A stretch of DNA of 7,740 bases, from positions 1 to 7,740 of the forward strand of contig WJJA01000431.1 in the NCBI GenBank assembly GCA_014729955.1, written 5' to 3'. The stretch is from a bacterium (lineage in GTDB: Bacteria; Electryoneota; Electryoneia; Electryoneales; Electryoneaceae). The position numbers and the translations under genes were made by a program. The notes below the pieces were generated by a model. The model saw only the letters and a program-made list of their open reading frames with translations. It was not told the DNA's origin and ran no database searches. Positions within the stretch are counted from its first letter, which is position 1. Every line of letters begins with the position of its first letter. Below are positions 5,925 through 7,740 of this stretch, piece by piece.

Positions 5925-7319
5925 ATGCTGAGCCGGCTGAAATCTGCTGCTGTCCTGCTCGGACTGTTCGCAGCAGTCCCGCTGTTTGCCGCCGAAGACC
6001 ACACCGAGTACATCGAGGGACCGTTTGATACACCGCAGGAAGTTACAGAAACCTGCCTGATGTGCCATGACGGTGTCGGAGAAGATATCTTGAAAACACG
6101 CCACTGGAACTGGCAGGGGCATGAATTCGAGATGGAAGGGCACGGCACGGTCCGTCTCGGCAAACAGAACCTGATCAACAATTTCTGCATCGCGGTTCCG
6201 TCCAACTATCCGCGCTGCACTTCCTGCCATATCGGGTACGGCTGGAAGGATGAATCCTTTGACTTTACCGATGTAAACAACATCGACTGCCTCGTGTGCC
6301 ATGAAAGCACCGGCACCTATCGTAAGGTGCCGACCGGCGCGGGGATGCCGGCCGAAAAAATCGACCTCGTGACCATCGCGCGTAGCGTGGGCTCCGTTCC
6401 GACACGTCGTAACTGCGGCACCTGTCATTTTGACGGCGGCGGCGGTACAGGCGTGAAGCACGGAGATATGGACGACGATCTTTACCAGCCCACGGCGGAT
6501 CTTGATGTGCATATGGGCATGCTCGATTTCAACTGCATCGACTGCCATACCACGGAAAACCATCAAATCTCCGGCGCATCGCACGCCTCATGGGCGATGG
6601 GGGAAGGGCATATCTCCTGCGCCGATTGTCACGGTTCCGAACAGATCCATGCAAAACAGGTGATCGACAAGCATCTGAGCACCGTAGCGTGCGAGTCCTG
6701 CCATATTCCGCTGTACGCACGAGGTCGTCCGACAAAAACCTGGTGGGACTGGTCCAAGGCCGGTGAAGATCGCCCCGAAGAAGAAGATCAATACGGCAAA
6801 GAGACCTACGTCAAGAAGAAGGGGGAATTCAGGTGGGGCAAGGACCTTGTGCCGACCTATACCTGGTCGAACGGCACTGCATCGGTTTACATGCAGGGTG
6901 ACAGGATCAATCCGGAGGAGGTGGTCAAGCTGAATGAAATCCACGGGGCGAAAGTCGATCCCGAGTCCAGGATCTACCCCTTTAAAGTCATGCGCGGAAA
7001 GCAACCGTACGATCCGGCCAACAAGACATTGATCGTCCCGCAACTGTTCGGGCCGGGCGGCTTCTGGAAAACGTTCGACTGGGTCAAGGCGGCGCAGTCC
7101 GGTATGGCTGCCGTGGGGTTGGATTTCTCCGGCGAGGTCGATTTCGTTGAAACGGAGATGTTCTGGCCGCTGAACCACACCGTCGCACCGGCGGACGATG
7201 CCTTGAGATGTATGCGGTGCCACGGAAAGAAGGGAAGGATGCCGTGGAAGGAGCTGGGTTATGACGGCGACCCGATGCGCGCCAAGTACTCACGCTGGGA
7301 TGATATCGAGAACGAATAG
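5925..7319 (+). CDS. Octaheme c-type cytochrome, tetrathionate reductase (Otr) family
   Basis: This is a 464-aa precursor with a Sec signal peptide (basic MLSRLK, hydrophobic 7-20, cleavage near residue 22-23), so the mature protein is periplasmic. Eight CXXCH heme sites start at Cys44, 98, 122, 164, 204, 232, 256 and 429. Otr-family marks include HWNWQGHEFE (60-69), GKQNLINNFCIAVPSNYPRCTSCHIGYGW (79-107), NCGTCHFDGGGGTGVKHGDMDD (163-184), DVHMG (194-198) and the C-terminal VDFVETEMFWPLNHTVAP. In the Shewanella Otr structure one active-site heme has a lysine as sixth ligand; Lys178 in GVKHGD is my candidate, by motif and position only. Known family members reduce tetrathionate, nitrite and hydroxylamine in vitro; the physiological substrate here is unknown. 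No quinol oxidase subunit or membrane anchor is encoded alongside, so electrons must come from an unlinked donor. The start is firm: GGGAGGAG (5913-5920) lies 4 nt before the ATG. A terminator follows at 7395. Confidence 0.93.
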   Translation: MLSRLKSAAVLLGLFAAVPLFAAEDHTEYIEGPFDTPQEVTETCLMCHDGVGEDILKTRHWNWQGHEFEMEGHGTVRLGKQNLINNFCIAVPSNYPRCTSCHIGYGWKDESFDFTDVNNIDCLVCHESTGTYRKVPTGAGMPAEKIDLVTIARSVGSVPTRRNCGTCHFDGGGGTGVKHGDMDDDLYQPTADLDVHMGMLDFNCIDCHTTENHQISGASHASWAMGEGHISCADCHGSEQIHAKQVIDKHLSTVACESCHIPLYARGRPTKTWWDWSKAGEDRPEEEDQYGKETYVKKKGEFRWGKDLVPTYTWSNGTASVYMQGDRINPEEVVKLNEIHGAKVDPESRIYPFKVMRGKQPYDPANKTLIVPQLFGPGGFWKTFDWVKAAQSGMAAVGLDFSGEVDFVETEMFWPLNHTVAPADDALRCMRCHGKKGRMPWKELGYDGDPMRAKYSRWDDIENE

Positions 7320-7330
7320 GTGAGTATTCC

Positions 7331-7346
7331 TGTTCCCACGGGAACA
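7331..7346 (+). other. Short hairpin after the cytochrome stop
   Basis: TGTTCCC-AC-GGGAACA is a perfect 7-bp inverted repeat 11 nt after the stop codon. In RNA the innermost pair would open to a 4-nt loop. No T run follows, so it is not a terminator by itself, but it could protect the 3' end of the message. Confidence 0.4.
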
Positions 7347-7394
7347 CGGCAGAAAAACCTTCACTGCATCGCCTTAGGTACCGGTCGTCTAACC

Positions 7395-7421
7395 GAAGGC
7401 TGTGATAGGCCTTCTGTTTTT
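7395..7421 (+). terminator. Intrinsic terminator of the cytochrome gene
   Basis: GAAGGC (7395-7400), an 8-nt loop and GCCTTC (7409-7414) form a 6-bp stem followed by TG and then TTTTT (7417-7421). It is 75 bp after the cytochrome stop and in the right orientation. The stem is short, so its strength may be moderate. Confidence 0.65.
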
Positions 7422-7479
7422 CATCGTTGTAATACGCGGATCGATTCCTGCAGCGTTCCAGTGATGCGGCATGGAAGGT

Positions 7480-7605
7480 TAGCCCGAATATTTCACGAGT
7501 TCAAAGTGCGTCAGATGCGAGGCGCGAAGGATGAAGCTGTATGGCAATACCGCGAATCCTTCGGAACAAAGCAGATGACGTGCTTGGGACCGCCCGAAGG
7601 GTGAA
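7480..7605 (-). repeat. 126-bp inverted repeat arm, right copy
   Basis: This is the partner of 3712-3837 on the opposite strand, 125 of 126 bases identical. The nested hairpin of the left copy recurs here at 7525-7563. Together the two arms could pair to invert the 3.6-kb segment between them by homologous recombination. Confidence 0.95.
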
Positions 7606-7730
7606 GGAATAAATGAGTTTGCCTTGAAAACATTCTGTGCCGAAGCAAAACCATATAGCGCGACACTATCTTTTTGTTAATATAGTATTTAGAAAAGATT
7701 GTTTTCTTCATTCATGAAATATTCGGGCTA
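7480..7730 (-). mobile_element. MITE-like element, copy 2 (251 bp, inverted relative to copy 1)
   Basis: Its ends are TAGCCCGAATATTTCACGA (7480-7498) and the inverted form of TAGCCCGAATATTTCATGAA (7730-7711), so the terminal 16 bp match perfectly. As in copy 1, one end continues as TTCAAAGTGCG and the other as TGAwGAAA, giving a polar element that lies in opposite orientation to copy 1. The part from 7606 to about 7705 is AT-rich and unlike copy 1. The frame inside (7511-7711, minus) has no recognised domain. Both flanks carry GGT (7477-7479 and 7731-7733), which could be a 3-bp target duplication but is too short to rely on. Confidence 0.75.
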
Positions 7731-7740
7731 GGTACAAACC

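Noticed and set aside
5925..7319. Hydroxylamine oxidoreductase or octaheme nitrite reductase identity for the cytochrome
   Set aside because: All eight motifs are CXXCH with no CXXCK, and the GGGG-x-GVKHGD and NNFCI...CTSCHIGYGW patterns fit the Otr family instead.
1..7740. tRNA, rRNA or CRISPR array
   Set aside because: No cloverleaf, no rRNA-like sequence and no regularly spaced repeat-spacer pattern was found on either strand by eye.

Overview
The window looks like the chromosome of a GC-rich, Gram-negative, respiring bacterium. The evidence is a periplasmic octaheme cytochrome c, an OmpR-class two-component pair and a CgeB-like sugar transferase, all with the codon use of a moderately GC-rich genome. 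The sequence does not fix the phylum; Desulfobacterota-like or a similar anaerobe-rich lineage is a guess. There are two gene blocks on opposite strands, each with normal gene density.

Left block (1-3300, minus strand). Reading leftward, it holds an MmgE/PrpD-family protein of 457 aa (1927-3300), an unrecognised 144-aa helical protein (1375-1809) and a 419-residue N-terminal part of a CgeB/DUF3880-type glycosyltransferase that runs off the left edge (1-1259). The 144-aa gene has its own near-consensus sigma70 promoter and an intrinsic terminator, so it is a self-contained transcription unit. The glycosyltransferase has no stop codon inside the window.

Middle and right block (3578-7730). Two short elements of 260 bp and 251 bp (3578-3837 and 7480-7730) share the terminal sequence TAGCCCGAATATTTCA. 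They lie in opposite orientation, with a 126-bp arm that is identical except for one base. Between them is a plus-strand module: a membrane sensor histidine kinase without a HAMP domain (3942-5036), an OmpR-family response regulator overlapping it by 8 bp (5029-5724) and an octaheme c-type cytochrome of the tetrathionate reductase (Otr) family (5925-7319), then an intrinsic terminator.

The 200-bp gap before the cytochrome looks like a compact control region. It holds four CAACG-like direct repeats on a 9/11/9-bp spacing just upstream of a candidate sigma70 promoter. Downstream are a possible 13-codon leader ORF with a good ribosome binding site and a perfect 9-bp inverted repeat inside it. 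The simplest model is that the kinase-regulator pair senses an envelope signal and controls the cytochrome through the direct repeats. This is inference, but it is testable. The most unusual features are the mobile-element bracketing of the module and this layered control region.
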